64,000 nucleotides of DNA, taken from contig VDFB02193867.1 in assembly GCA_007258455.2 (NCBI GenBank), positions 528,520,657 to 528,584,656 on the forward strand, in the 5' to 3' direction. Made by a program: the position numbers and the translations under genes. Under the pieces are notes generated by a model. That model was given only the letters and a program-made list of their open reading frames with translations, was not told the DNA's origin and did no database searches. This document shows, in pieces, positions 33,450 to 47,394 of the stretch (positions are counted from its first letter, which is position 1; every line of letters begins with the position of its first letter). The stretch is from Sequoia sempervirens. Lineage: Eukaryota; Streptophyta; Pinopsida; Cupressales; Cupressaceae.

Positions 33450-35160
33450 TTTTGGCTTTTTTTTGGTTTGGGAAATGGCTTGGGGACCCGAACCTAAGCT
33501 TTGGACCTAGTTTGACTGCAACTTGAAGGTCTTGTTAATGCCACAAGAAAATAGTGACTTTGGGGACATGTCTGAAGACCTATTTTGTATAATTTTTTTA
33601 CGAAATTAAAACCCATTATAGATGAGACAGTGTAGATTCCAAATATGTATTTTTTTTAATTTGATTAATTTTTATATTTTTCAATTAATTTTTAATGAAA
33701 CTAGTCCATAAATTTAAATTATCAGGTTTTTTTAGTATTTTAATAACTTTTGATCAACATAACATTTTTACGAACGGATTGCACGAGAACAAACTTCAAA
33801 CAATTCTTTTCAATTTAAAAAAATAAAAAAAAAAATGATAAGTTTAGGTCATCTTATGCGTGTTGTACACGACGATTTTTCAAAATGACAAATATGCCTA
33901 AATTTTAACAAAAATAAAATATTCAATAAAAAAATATAAAAAAATATTAAAAACAAGTTTCAGTGAGTCACAAATATTTTCCCAAAAGGATTTTAAAAAA
34001 ATGATAATTTAAGTCAAAATATGGATGTCGTACATGTGCATGGTATGGTTTAAAAGAGTGATTTTTAAACAGTGGTTTTTAGAAACACCTATTGAAACTC
34101 AATTTGTACAATCTAGGTATTGAAATAAATTATATATTTGGAAACTAGACTCTGAGTACTACATTTTATGATTAGTGATTTTTTTGAAGATTTTATCTCT
34201 AAGTGCTTCAAATTTTAAGGTCAAATGTGTCAAATTCTGAAAATTAGGGAAAACACTTCCACTTTTTGGCCAAAAAGTGGACTCAATTTCTTGCTAGCAC
34301 CCATTTATAAGTACACATGTCACAATTTCAAGAATTATTTAAGGGGAAAACCACACCCATTAGGTATGGGTTATCTCTACCATCCACCATTCATTAGATA
34401 TTGGTATTTAATGTAAGTTTTGACATTCTTTATATATGTTAAGGATTCAAATTCTGAACAGGAGAATAATTATGCAATCTTCTACATAAATCCCTAACCA
34501 AAAAAACCCTATTTTGAGACCTTATGTTTGAATACATATATTTGAGCATGAAAACCTATATATTTGTTAACACTTATATGATAATAACCCTTGTGGATTC
34601 TGTGTGATAGAGGACTAAACCCCTTCAATTTGAGGATGATCTCATTTAGAGCTTTTATTTGAACTTCATGGACCTTAATCTAATAGGGTATCAAGCTTAC
34701 ATGCCACCATAGTGGTCATAGTTGTAAGAATTCATTTTCCACTTGTTATTTTATAATATAGTGTTATATCTTAATGTTGAACCTATTAAATAATGTGTCC
34801 TAGAAGAAGAATAATCTATAAGATAATCTTGATAATCGTGATGCAATTTTGTTATGTTTTGATAATCTAGGTGGTTTTTGTTGGAAATAGGATGCCATTT
34901 ACTTGTAAATCCTAAACATTAATTATTTCATGTATCTCCTAAATTCTTGGAATGTGTTCAACAACATTAAGATTAGGATGAGATTAATTATTTGGATGAA
35001 ATAAGTCATGAAATTGACATTTGTAGTTATTCCTAAATAATAGGAGCATGTGGGTGCACACATGGTAAGGTGACACTCACCTTGAGTTCAGTTAACTATT
35101 TAAAGTAAGAGATAACACTTCTGAATGCATGTAAAGATCCTAGGAGTTAGGATTTGATGT
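33450..35160. other. Stretch without recognisable genes
   Basis: AT-rich sequence with frequent stops in all frames and no motifs. A short + ORF near 34,225-34,416 has no recognisable domain. Confidence 0.5.
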
Positions 35161-35164
35161 TTGC

Positions 35165-35285
35165 ATGCTTGAAGTTCAGTTCAGTTTAGTTTAGTTCAGA
35201 ATTAGTTTAGTTCAATTCAATTCAGTTATGATTCAGTTGTCTTCAGTTAGTTTCAGTTGTATGTTAGTTAACTTCAGTTAACTTG
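35165..35285. repeat. Degenerate TTCAG/TTTAG repeat
   Basis: About 120 bp of reiterated 'ttcagttcagtttagtttag' phrases, later spaced as 'cagttgtcttcagttagttt', decaying into 'taacttcagttaactt'. Confidence 0.75.
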
Positions 35286-35289
35286 GAAT

Positions 35290-36940
35290 GCATGGCTAAT
35301 AACATTGAGTTGTATGATAGATAACATGGACTACCTCCAATTAACAGGGGATGATCATTTTTGTATGAATGGTGTTGAGTAAATGTTTCAGTTAACAAGA
35401 AATCACTTGGAGCTAACTTGGGTGCCCAAGATGCTTTCTTGGAATTAACTCCAATCCATTATAAGATGTTTCTGAAGGCTTTGTTAAGTGGGACCCTATT
35501 TTGGGCGCCATCTTTGAGGAAGAGCTTTGTAATTATCACCAAAGTGAAGGATGAGTTGTAACTTTAGTTTGGGACGCCCAAATGGGTAAAGCACATGTTC
35601 TAAGCTTTGGTCTTCATGGTAGAACTCAACTTGAAGCAATATGGCATACCTTTTCTAAGGTTTGAGCTTGTGCATTGTAATTATCACCATTTGGAGATTA
35701 CAAGGTTGCATATTGTCTCTATATATCATTCAAGTTGAAGAGAGTTTTCATAATTATTATTTGTAGGTGTGAAGAAGATTGGTAAAGACAGAAGAAGCAT
35801 TCTCAAGCAAGAATTGAAGCTATTGTATTTCAGAGATTGAATAATAGAATAATTTTTGGTGGATTTTTTTCCCGAAAGGGTTTCTCCAAGTTATATCTTG
35901 TGTAATCTTTCTAATATCTTGTCTAGTTCTTCTATCAACTTCTCTCTTCATTCTACAATAGTAAAATTGATTAATCAAGATAATCACCCACAAAAGAATA
36001 TATGTAATAAAGAAAGAGCTTACTTAGATCAACAATATTAAAGTTTTACAGAGTATTAAGCTAAAAAAACACCTCATTTTTCAACAATTTTTTGTTTGGA
36101 AGCAACATAAGATCCTTCATTATAAAAATATTTTTCCTTTACATATTGGCTTTCATGTTGAGTGAGAAATTCACAAATTGAATCAAATGTTGCCTTATTA
36201 GGTTTATCACCAAGTTATAACATTTTCAATAATCTTGTGTTGTTGGAATTATGTCAATTCAAAAAATAGAGATCAATATATATTGTCATTAATTTTACCA
36301 CCTATGGAACTATATTCTTGATTTACTATAATTCCCTAATATAACACAATCAGAATAGAACCTGACATAACCAATTTTGTTGGAAATAATGACAATAATG
36401 CCATTAATGCAACATGTTACACTTGCATAATAACTTACACAAGTGTTGTGTGAAACACCATAAAACAATACCAACACCAACAAGAAAGCCTTGCCATTAC
36501 ATAAGAAAGATGGTAACAACAAAAATAATAAACACTAATGGAATAAATCCTCCACGATGAACATACGAGAGAGGATGGCACCTACATGACAATTAGTTAC
36601 TAAACCATGATTGTGTTCTCTTGATACACCAATCTAGGATAGGATGAGGGAATCATCAACCTCCAATCTAGATCCAATCATACTTAAAAAATCTAAACAC
36701 CAAGGCTAGCCTTCACAGGAGATTGCACCTAACCAAGAGCCAAAAACTCTCCATAAGTTCTAGAATGATGATAAGTCACTTCTAGACAACCACATACTTC
36801 CCAATTCAATGATATGCCACCAATTCTCAATGAAAACACATAGGGACATGCTCAAAACATCCCTATATTCCTAAGACCATGGGGAACAACTTCCATTTAC
36901 AAAGATTCCTCATACGAGGCCCCAAAGCACCTACTATCAA
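35290..36940. other. Possible LTR remnant, otherwise featureless
   Basis: A TATA-like 'ctatatatcattc' near 35,720 with 'cattcaagttgaagagag' just downstream resembles an LTR promoter. No termini or primer site were found and no protein motifs are visible. Confidence 0.25.
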
Positions 36941-36954
36941 TGAAAAGGACATAA

Positions 36955-37125
36955 AACAACACATCCTGGGACACTAGTACCCACCAATGGTGTCCAACAA
37001 GTGTGCCTATGCCCATTTAGGGTGCATGAGTCCACTTTAGGCACTTGTGTCCCTGTTACACATTCCATGTGTTGTTGTCCCTGTAAGGGCACTAGTGTCC
37101 TAGGCAGCGAGCTTCCCCACATTAG
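36955..37125. repeat. Cluster of CACTAGTGTCC-type imperfect inverted motifs
   Basis: Repeated short units such as 'gggacactagtacccaccaa' followed by 'tggtgtcc', 'ggcacttgtgtccc' and 'gggcactagtgtcc'. They resemble in design the GGGACTCAT...ATGRGTCCC motifs of the minus-oriented LTR family. A minus ORF through them (37,242-36,937) is probably accidental. Confidence 0.5.
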
Positions 37126-37249
37126 GGTATGAACCCTAGAACCACCAAGCACTAAGGAACCACCATAACAAGTCAACAACACCCTATGAACTCTAAAACA
37201 ACAAAAAGTGACAAGGTCAAACAAAGAGTTTAATTTCCCCAATCATTGA

Positions 37250-38100
37250 AAACTGTTTACAATCAAAGGAGAAGGTAGGGAGGAGTGTAATCACCTCTCC
37301 AACACCCCAAACTCATACCCTAAGCAAAAAAACATTTGAATTTGGAGATACAACACATTTTGGATTTTACAAGGTTTCACAAGAGGCTTCAAGAAAGTCC
37401 TAAACAACATGACAATTTAAGAATGAGATCCTAAGAGTAGGATGACTACACAAAGGGTCCACAACACCATCCAATACTACTCCAAGACACTTCAATTATT
37501 TTTAACCCCAATTGAACTATTACTACACTCATTTTAAGCCCAGTTGAAATGTTGCTATATTTATTTTACCATTGCATTGCATAACACATATAAACAACAT
37601 AAGGCGACCATTCTCGACTCCAACATTGAGTCACATAACTACCAATTAGTACCAAGTTATCCATTATCCAATTGATTACAATCTATCTCAATGAGAGGTC
37701 CAAAATAACATAATATTACAATTACATCAAGAAGGACTCAAATGTCCTTTACATATACAATTTGCATCAAATGAACCAAATGAAAGAAAACATGAAATAT
37801 TTCTATCACATGAAGTCATCTTCGACTCCACCATGACCCTTCGATCCCCAATAGTGGTTTCCATGTCACCAAACCTCGTGGAATTAAAAGGATCCACTCC
37901 CACTATAGTAGGAAATAGTCACATGGGACACAAGCACAACACTCACCCCAAACACATTGGGAGATGTCTTACATACATGCCATACATGAAGTATACACTC
38001 AACATACACTTCATATATAAAACACTCACCCAATATCACAAGATTGATCGATCACAAGTACGATCAAATACAAGTCCACATTGAACATAAATAAGAATGA
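37250..38100. other. Stretch without recognisable genes
   Basis: AT/CA-rich sequence. A 38-bp phrase near 38,110-38,150 ('cattgggaaaattcaccaat') is a distant copy of the 37-bp repeat at 39,121. Nothing else found. Confidence 0.45.
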
Positions 38101-38519
38101 CATATCAAAAAACCATCATTGGGAAAATTCACCAATGTCACATCGAGTGTTGCCACAGTAATGGGTTACACTTTCTAGGACATCTTGATTTTTTGCCTGA
38201 AATCACATATTTTTGGAAAATATAATGATTTAAGCCTTTAAAAGTTTCATTTAAAGGATTTTAATTAAAGAGGGTTTAATCAAACCCCCGTAGATCAAAC
38301 CCCCTTGGATAGAACCCTGTTAGTTTTAAACCATACTTATAATGGAGTCTCTTCTACACCTATCAAAATTTTGATAAAAAGCCACTTTTGATTTACCTTT
38401 TGGGTGATCAAATAAATTCATTTAAAATTACTTTTTGTAAGTATGTAGACCTTATTATAAGCTTCCCAAAATGTATAATTTTAAATATATTTAATTTGAT
38501 TATTATATTTATTTTTTTA

Positions 38520-39120
38520 TTTTTTGTGAATGTAGGTTTTTCAATGAACATCAAGGTCTTTGTTTCACACATGCAAAAAAATAGAAAAATAGAGAAAAAA
38601 ATTCTAAAAAATATATGTACAATAGGTATTGATGTCCTTATTCCAACAAAAAAAGAATAAGTTAATTCAAATGCATACAAAAAAAGTTATATGGTTTGAA
38701 GTATACCCCTATCCAAATTATAATACTCTGACTTGGAAAATTAATTAAAAAAAAATGCAACAAAAGGTTATGAAAAAATATCCATGCACTAGATACTGGT
38801 GTGACAAATTTGTATTGTAAAAATTAGAATTGTATCATTTCTATAAAAAAAGTAATGCAGTACGAAATAAACATCACTTTTTAAAAATGTTGTTTAGTAC
38901 AAAAAATAAGTTATTAAAAATTACATAAAAGAATTCACAATTTATTTAAAAAAATATAATTAGAATCTACACACAAAATTTCACAAATCACTAGTTTGCT
39001 TCACTTTCAAATTCTTAATGGTTTAGCTACTATAGGTGTAAGAAATTCAAGATCTGGTGAAAAATGCTGATTTCAATGTCAAATTTCGCCAAAAAATGTA
39101 ACCCATTATTGTGGGATCAC
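38520..39120. repeat. Dispersed 0.6-kb repeat, copy 1
   Basis: Collinear with 40,000-40,615: shared phrases include 'attgatgtcctt'/'attgaagtcctt', 'catcacttttt.aaaatgttg', 'tagaatctac', 'ctagtttgc', 'ggtttagc.actataggtg' and 'ccaaaaa.tgtaa.cc', ending 'attgtgggatcaccc'. Strongly diverged. Same orientation, about 1.5 kb apart. Possibly the LTRs, or LTR parts, of one old element. Confidence 0.7.
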
Positions 39121-39267
39121 CCCATCACAAATCCACATTGGGAAACCTCACCAATGTCACATCACAAATCCACATTAGGAAAACTCACCAATGTCACATC
39201 ACAAATCAACATTGGGAAAACTCACTAATATCCCATCACATAATCATCTTGGGTAACTCACCATTGG
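39121..39267. repeat. 37-bp tandem repeat, four units
   Basis: Units start at 39121, 39158, 39195 and 39232 with 'cacatcacaaatccacattg' followed by 'ggaaaactcaccaatgt'. Units 1-3 are exactly 37 bp with few substitutions; unit 4 is more diverged. Confidence 0.9.
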
Positions 39268-39999
39268 CTAAAGAATAAGGAACATCGTTGGACCAACTCA
39301 CCAATGTTAGAACACAAACACACAGGACACTAGGGTAAGATTTTATAGAGATAGTAGGGAGTGCCATCACGATGCTCACTAGTATGACACATGTGGAATA
39401 CAGTACTTCTCTCATATAGATGAGGATACTTGATCTTGCAAGACTCAAGCTCCCTGAGATGGCATATTTTCCAAACATGCTTAACCTTTACATGCACTCA
39501 AGGCATGAGAGGGGCATCCATTCTATCTGTTAATTAATTACTCGAATTTCACTAATTTCCCCCTGATTAAATGATTATCCACTCATGATTAATCTACAAG
39601 CCACTTTGGGCCGAGTACATGGGGGTGAAGCCAGAATAGTGGTTTACAATTCAATTGAGGAAGAAAAACTCACAAAAAATGACTCCAAAACAAACAAAAA
39701 ATGATTTTGGGGGTTCGTGCGAACCTACTGGTTCGATCGAACCCTTTTGAATTTTGATTTCCAAAAAAACAAAAAAAAATGCATAGCAAAGGGGTTCGCT
39801 CAAACTAGGGTTTGACTGAACCTTGGTTCGAGCAACCCCCCTTATCCCTCATCCCCCCCTGAGACAAAAAAAACCTAAATTTTGGCACTTGAGCTTAGGT
39901 TGAGAATGAAAATGGAGGAATCTTCACAAACCCAACTGGAATCGGTAGTCCTCGGAATGAGCTATCCAATGAATATAATTTTAATATGTTTTGGTTTTA

Positions 40000-40615
40000 T
40001 TATGTATTTGTTTTTAGTTTTATTAAACAGGGTTTTCATTGAAAATGAAGGTCTCATGTGGAAAAATAGAAGATTATCTTTTTTTTTGAAAAGTATGAGT
40101 GCATCAGATATTGAAGTCCTTGATCTAACAAAAAATAAAATTGAATTTCGATATATACAAAAAAGATCGCGTCATACAATCGTGCTATGTCTGAATTGTA
40201 ATTGGTTTCACTTTGAAACTTGATTAAAGAAAAAATATTCAATAAAAGACTATCTAACCAAGTGGAAGCACTAGATATCGGAGTTACAAATCTAAATTCG
40301 AAAGAATTAGAATTTTATCCTTAACGGAAAAAAAGTTATGTGTTATAGGTGTGCATCACTTTTTTAAAATGTTGTTTTCTAAAAAAAAACCAATTTTCGT
40401 GGGAGATGGAAAAGGAAGTACAATCTGATTCCAAAAATTTTGAAAAAAATATTTTTAGAATCTACGGACAAAATGTGACGAGACTCTAGTTTGCATCATC
40501 TTCAAATTCCTCACGGTTTAGCCACTATAGGTGCCCGAATGTGAAGATTTATTTAAAAACAATAATTTCAGTGTCCAGTTTGGCCAAAAATTGTAAACCA
40601 CTATTGTGGGATCAC
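40000..40615. repeat. Dispersed 0.6-kb repeat, copy 2
   Basis: Second copy of the block at 38,520-39,120, ending in the same 'attgtgggatcaccc' phrase. The 113-codon + ORF starting at 39,882 runs into this copy and matches no known domain, so it is not called as a gene. Confidence 0.7.
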
Positions 40616-40619
40616 CCAT

Positions 40620-43150
40620 GGTGGGTGTCACTCCCATACCATATCTAGTACTTTATTCCCAAGCTCTTCACACTCACCAATGAGTGGCATGGAAAATAAT
40701 GCACAATTCTGATTTTCAACAAAAATTCGTAACATGTTTCGAAAAGATCTATTTCAATATTTCATGAAGTACACTTTTTTTCAAACATTCAAAAATATCA
40801 TATTTCACATAAAACTTCTAATTTTTCTTATTTTTCAATAACCAAAAAACCAAGAAATTCTCTTCAAACTCCATTAATTTTTTTTCCAAAAATTAAAACT
40901 TCAAGAATACCCTTTGGAACCAAAAGTTTCCAACACCCATTCTAAGCTATGAAATTCACTCCCCAATCCTAATACAACCTTTCAAAATGAAATCATATGA
41001 GAAAATGACAAGAATTTAGCAAATTACCTCAATTATGACAAAATTTTAAACCAGAGAATACCTCAAGCATGCTAAATGAATGTACAAGATCACTTGTAAG
41101 CACATCCCCCTTCCCATTCATATCCTATTGTATCTATATCATCCAAATCCCTTCACAATTGCTCCCACAATCCATAAAACAATTTTTTCAAGAAGAGGGT
41201 TTTCTCCTCTCCCAATTTCCTCATAAATATGAATAATGAAAAAGAAAACCCCTTTTTCGCTATTTACCCTTTTCCAATCTTCAAATTAAAAGACAATGCA
41301 ATTTTTTTTTTTTTATTCTTTAGTTTGCAATTCTCTCTATTTTCCCCAAACTCCAAATACACATTTGAATTCATTCCTAAATAACCTATATCATTTATAT
41401 TCATGATTTAAATCCATATAAGTGTAGATTCAATTAAATTTATGGAATTCAAAATTTAAATAGGATAATTGAATCAAGCATAACCTACATTTCCCAACCC
41501 AAAGAATTTTCACAAATTAATTAAACAATAACTTAACTTCATTTCTGCTTTAATAATATTTTTCCCCTTTCCCAAAACTCAAAAAATATTTCAAAAACCA
41601 ATATAAGGAAATCATTTAAAGTCCTAATATTTGATTTAGGAAAAACACAAAATTTAAACCATTATTTAAATAAGACATTTACTAGTCATTCATGACATGT
41701 AGAGATTCTAGAATAAATCCTCACTTGGATCCAGGTCAACAATGGTCAATATGATACAACCATACTCGATTCAAGTAGGATCGGTGAATAAATAGGGAGT
41801 CCTAATGTGACATCTTTGAATTAACCATCATTGGGGAATAACTCTGACCTATGTAATCAGGTGGAGAAATAACCCTACATACCTATAACCAATCAACGCA
41901 CATCAAGCTTGTACCTACTCAATGTATATATAGTTGAAGAATAACATTATCGCCCAATAGGGTACACAACAACATAAAATATAAAAGTAACATCCATTAT
42001 ATATAAAAAATCATTTGAACATCAATAATCAAGTTCACATTTAATCATTGTATAAATAATGGACATATCTAAGAACTGAAGCATACCAATAAGATAGGCA
42101 TATAAACATACAAAATGCCAATTGACATGTTCACAAACCTCATCTCGAACATGTGGTGGTTCATACACACCATTCAAGGAAAGAATACAACCATCAAAAA
42201 AATCATAAGAAAACAATAAAGTCAAAACATTGATCTCACATCAATAAGGTGCAAACAGGAGGAGCACTACATTTACATTTTTTACCCTAAGGATGCATTC
42301 TATAACATAATAATCATCATTGAGTTAAGTATTTAACAATTGCATTAATAGATCAATTTTCTTATATGTAGATTGTTTGTCATAAATCTTTAAGTATCTT
42401 CCAAGCATTCCAATCCTCAAATTTAAGTCTTTACGTGGATGATAACTTGTGAAGAATAGGAAGATTTTAATGACATTAATTCTTTCTTTTTGTCTCAATT
42501 TTAGAACTTAGACAATTTAGTAACATCAATATGAGTTGTAAGCTGATTATAAATCAACTCATAAAGCTAATTGAATATATATATTTTTAATTTATATTCA
42601 CACTCCAAACTTTATAATTTTTAAATTTGAGTTTACTATTTCTAAAACAAGACTAATAATTTTAAACATATTAATACACTTTAAAAATAAATTATAATAT
42701 CTAAACAAATCCACACTTTAAAAATAAATTGTAATATCCAAACAAATCCTAATAACAATGACTATATAGCTTCTAAAATATCCTTATCACTACATAATCA
42801 TTTTACAAAAGCACATTGACTACTCTGAACTTATCCTATTTTCCATAGTAAAAAAACTTCAAATAACTGTTTTAAATTTATCAATATTATCCATCCATAT
42901 TTAATTTTTTTAAAAAATATTTAATGAATAAGAAAAAATAATAAGTGTTCAAATCAAACTGCTAACATAACTTAATCTTTCATCCCCTTCTACTTGTCTT
43001 TTATTGCTACCAATGAAGCAATTCTATTGCAGTGTCAACAACATTCTATCCACCAATATTTTATCTCATATGATTCAACTATATTTATCTAATACAAACT
43101 ATAATTTTGTAAAGTATTATTATTAAACAATTTTTCTTCTTTTGTAATTC
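40620..43150. other. Stretch without recognisable genes
   Basis: Very AT-rich with stops in all frames. No protein motifs, RNA genes or clear repeats found. Confidence 0.5.
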
Positions 43151-43158
43151 AACTTTGA

Positions 43159-43185
43159 TCAATATAATATATATATATATATAAA
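43159..43185. repeat. (AT)n microsatellite
   Basis: Short run of 'atatatatatatat' in AT-rich sequence. Confidence 0.9.
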
Positions 43186-43189
43186 TTAA

Positions 43190-46100
43190 TACTTGGAATC
43201 ATAAATCTAACGAATGTAAAAAAAAAGGAAAAACTTATTTGTGAAAGAGAAAGTGTTATAACAACAATTGAACCTGACACAACTACTAATCTCTCTCCTC
43301 CCTACCAATAAAATGTAAATTTTAGAAATAATGGACCTGCAGCTCATGGCTACACTGGGTTGTACAAATAAAAGTATGATAGTATTTTGTAAACTATAAT
43401 TATTAAATAAGTGTAAATTAACAATTTAAATCATTATCTAATACAAACTATAATTTTGTAAACATTTTTTTTTGTATTGAAACAAAGCAATAATAATAAA
43501 AATTACAAAGAGAACCAAACGGTTACTAAAATCAGTCATAGACTATCAACAGTACAATACAACTCATAAAGGGTGAAGAATCCCTTATCAAACTTGACGT
43601 AATCCTCAGTGAACAGCAGCACTACATTCTGAATGTGCAGACAGTATTGTTAAGAGATATTAGTAAAATGTAAATTCCAGAATCAAAATAAAAAGGAATT
43701 TTATATTTTCAATTAATCTATATAAATGCAGTCAAATGTGCATTCAAAAGCACGATATTCTATTATACTAAACACAGACACATTAATGAGGCGGCAGAGG
43801 GTCAGTGAGAAGTGCAAGCTGCTACGTGTTGATATCTCTAGTTACCTAACAACAGCTACCTACTCCTTCCATGTCAAAGGATTCAGAACATGTGGGTGCT
43901 GTTCAACAAGAATCACAATTACAAGGACTAAAGAACGAAAGCTGTACAATTATTGTTGGTTTAAAATTGCATTTCTTGATTTTGATTTGTGGAGGCTGAA
44001 CCATGATTTTTACATTCTTCTTGGATAAGTCTTAAAATTACGGAAATTTTTTTTTTTGAAAAAGTTGTTAGAGTGAAGTCTTTGAGTAACAATCGTTTGA
44101 TAAAAGTTGGAGTTAGAAAACACATCACATCTAATTTTCTAAATATACATTAAAATGACTCGTTTATAAATAATCACGTTATTATGCATACTAAGACCAA
44201 AATTAGTTTCTTTCCAATTCAGCTAATAATGAAAAATAAAATCTGTAAAACAACAATCTATTGTTTACAAAGTAGTAGTCCCAAAAGATATATTTCATAT
44301 ATTTCAACATATAAGCAAAAGGGACAATTCATTGGTTAAACAATAATACATTTCAATTTATTCTTAACAAACAATTTGTGTAGAATTTTATAGATCAACA
44401 CTTGCACTTCAAAATCAACGTTTGATTTTCAAAATTAAACATTCATTTTGATCTAAAATTTAGAGTTAAATTTCATAATTTTAATGTAAGAATTCATTAA
44501 AAAATATTAAAAAAATATTTATTTTTCTATTTTATTCAATTAATAAAATAAAAATAATTTTAAAATTAGAATTAAAAAATAATGATTTTCTTATTTTCTA
44601 ATACATGCACCATAATGCCCCTTGCAAAATCACTAACGTTAATGAATTATTTTAAATTAAATTGCAACATAAAAATTATATAATAAAACTCATAAACACA
44701 ATTAATTGGTAAGAAAAAAAATTATGAACGACTATGAAAAAACAATTTTGTAACCTATTTTCATTGAAATTTTAGAAAAGAAAAATAAAATATACATTTA
44801 GAAAATTATTTAGAAATCAAATTAAATTTCATCAAAAGCCTTAATCTTAACAAGATAAGCTAATTTTAAAAATCAAAACAATCAACATTAACTAACTTCT
44901 ATGTAAAGCCTAATTCTCTATCAACATTTTAAATCATTTATGATGGATTGTGTTCTCATGCTACTGTTTCTTGTGTGGCTTCTTGAGGGGCATTGATTCA
45001 TAATACATCAGTTTAGCACTTTATGTACCATTGATTATATGTTATGATCAAACAATTTAATACTTATGCTCATTCCTATCTATTCTAAATGGATACACAT
45101 TATTGTTGAAGATATTTTTAGTTTGCATACATATGTGTGAGAGGAAGCAAGGAATGTACAAATGCTCCCTACTCTAATATTAGAGGAGATTTTTGTGAAA
45201 GTTTTAGATCTTTAAAATTACGAAAAGAAAAAACACATATAAAATATAAACAAAATCAAACAACTTAGGTGTATTCGAGGAAAACCATTTTAAAAGAAAA
45301 AATCACATTTCAAAATAGTCCAATGTATTATTTAATAAACTAAACAGAGTTACAATACAATTCTAAAGAAAGTATTTATAGGAGTATCACCAACTAGAAA
45401 TTTAGAGTAATTTTGATAGCATAACAATACTCACAAACTCGTGCTCAATACTTCCATCTCAAGCATCCTATAAATAGGAATAGTACATGAAACCATCAAA
45501 TAGTCATCACAAATTAATGAGCTAAAAATAGCAAATAATGTGGTGCCCAAATATCTAGTTAGAAAACCAATACCCAAATTCTTAGATGAGTACACAACTT
45601 AAAAATAACATATTCATTCCACCCATCATTAGTGCATAATAATCCACTCACTAACTCAAGTGTTCCATTTCGGATTCATTATCTCAAACCAAAGATGCCT
45701 TATGATGTATTATAACCCACATCATAAGTTGGTTAGCAAGTTCAATTCCCACTTACAACTCTTTTTTATGTCTTATATATTATTACATTTCCAATGTGAG
45801 AGGCCCAACTTTTAAATTTTAATCTAAGAGGTTGAGTGGGCCACTTTTATTTTTTAATTATAGAACTTGAAGAGGTTCACATCACTTTAATCTAATGCAC
45901 AACTTAAAATAATTATTTTGGCCAAAAAATAACCCTATATCTCATAAATTAAGTTTTTCTATTTTATATCCAATATATATAGATATAGATATGCATATAA
46001 TCTTAACAATAGAAGCAAGGTTAACGAAAATGTTGTAAGAATCTCCAACTTTTCAAACACCTTGTAATAGTAAAGAGATTTTCTTAAGTAGTAAATTACA

Positions 46101-46600
46101 TACCCTTGCAATTTCACACTATGTTTCATGCCCACTTTGGTATCCATTCCCTTATTATTTATGTAGGCTCATTTTAGCCCTTAAATCAACATTTTTCCCT
46201 CTCATGATGGTCAAGCCTCGTTTTTAATAGTCACCTTTTGTGTCATTTTCGTGTTAGCCTTATGTTTCTCTTGTCTCACATCATTTTTTAGCATAAATTG
46301 TCTAGACACTAGTGCTTAGCATGAAAATGTGTGCATAACACTAGTGTCACATGATAAATTGTTATTCAAAGTGTCATTATGAGAATTTTTCCACTTGTCA
46401 CCCTTCTAGGTCAGTGAAAACAAATCAAAATGATTGGTAATGAATTATATTCATCTTCCTCTTCCCTCCTCTTCTTATTTTTGAAATCAATATTTCATTT
46501 TAGAAAATCTCTTAGCTATCTCTCACCTCTCTTTCACTCTCAAGCTCATACACAACTCTCTATAGCTTTTTAAAACGCTCCCATAACATATTTTCACATA
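43190..46600. other. Stretch without recognisable genes
   Basis: AT-rich noncoding sequence. The 100-codon + ORF at 43,726-44,028 (Arg/Thr/Ser-rich, two nearby Cys in 'TCGCCSTR') has no recognisable domain or partner and is left as unsupported. Confidence 0.45.
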
Positions 46601-46679
46601 GAATTATTTTCTACTCTCTTGCTCTCTTGGCTTGATCAAGCCTTACAAGTAATATCATTCTTTTTATCTTGTATCTTTG

Positions 46680-47394
46680 AGCATCTTGAGGATTTATCAA
46701 ATCTCTTATCAAATATATGTGATAGGAAAAAGGGATCTAGGATCTAAATCACACTCTCTCCTACATCACAATGAGAAGGAACAAAAAATGATCACAAATA
46801 CCCACTTGGCTACTGAACTCAATCGAAGAACCAAAATGGTGGATCAGGGTTTCAAGGTTCTTTTTATGGGGGAATGATTGATGTTAATAGATTGATTGAT
46901 AATTGACTTAATTTATAATGCAAATATGTACCTAGGTTAACTATGAAACTACAAAAAACTATTATGATTTTTAAAAAGTATAGAATTGTAACACGCAAAG
47001 GATCAAAAAACAATAGACTGTAGAGACAAAGGAAGATAGCATATAAATCTGAGCTCAAGCTGGGTGGATAGAGGTGCTAGCACTCTAGACTTGGAAATGT
47101 AGACCTCAAGAATTAAAAGTTAGATCTCAAATGGTCCTAGTTTGTAGGTTCTTCCTTTTTGGACCCAACTTCGAAACTTTATTTGTTGATGATTAAATCC
47201 ACTTTCCCTAATTTGTTGTCATTGAAGGCTTGAATTCTTTATCTTGAAATTAGGTCTCAAATCCTTTCCCAAATCCAATTCAGATTTATCATCTACACAC
47301 AAGAGAGAAGAGAAGGGTTGTGTCATATAGGAGCTTGCCTAAGTCAAACCCTATTTTGGTGTTTCCACCTCCATAACGTCTATGATGATGTAAA
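46680..47394 (-). mobile_element. LTR-like sequence 'F', left part, split by the Copia insertion
   Basis: Near 47,330 'gcctaagtcaaaccctattt' plus 'ggtgtttccacctcc' (47,359-47,373) matches the core region of LTR E (32,308-32,350). The sequence stops at the Copia element's target duplication (GTAAA, 47,390-47,394). It may resume at 54,435, where 'gggaactagcaccctagac' near 54,918 echoes 'gaggtgctagcactctagac' near 47,070. Confidence 0.45.

Noticed and set aside
39882..40223. 113-codon + ORF as a small membrane protein gene
   Set aside because: It has one hydrophobic stretch but overlaps a dispersed repeat (copy 2), lacks a known domain, and the other repeat copy has no equivalent ORF in frame.
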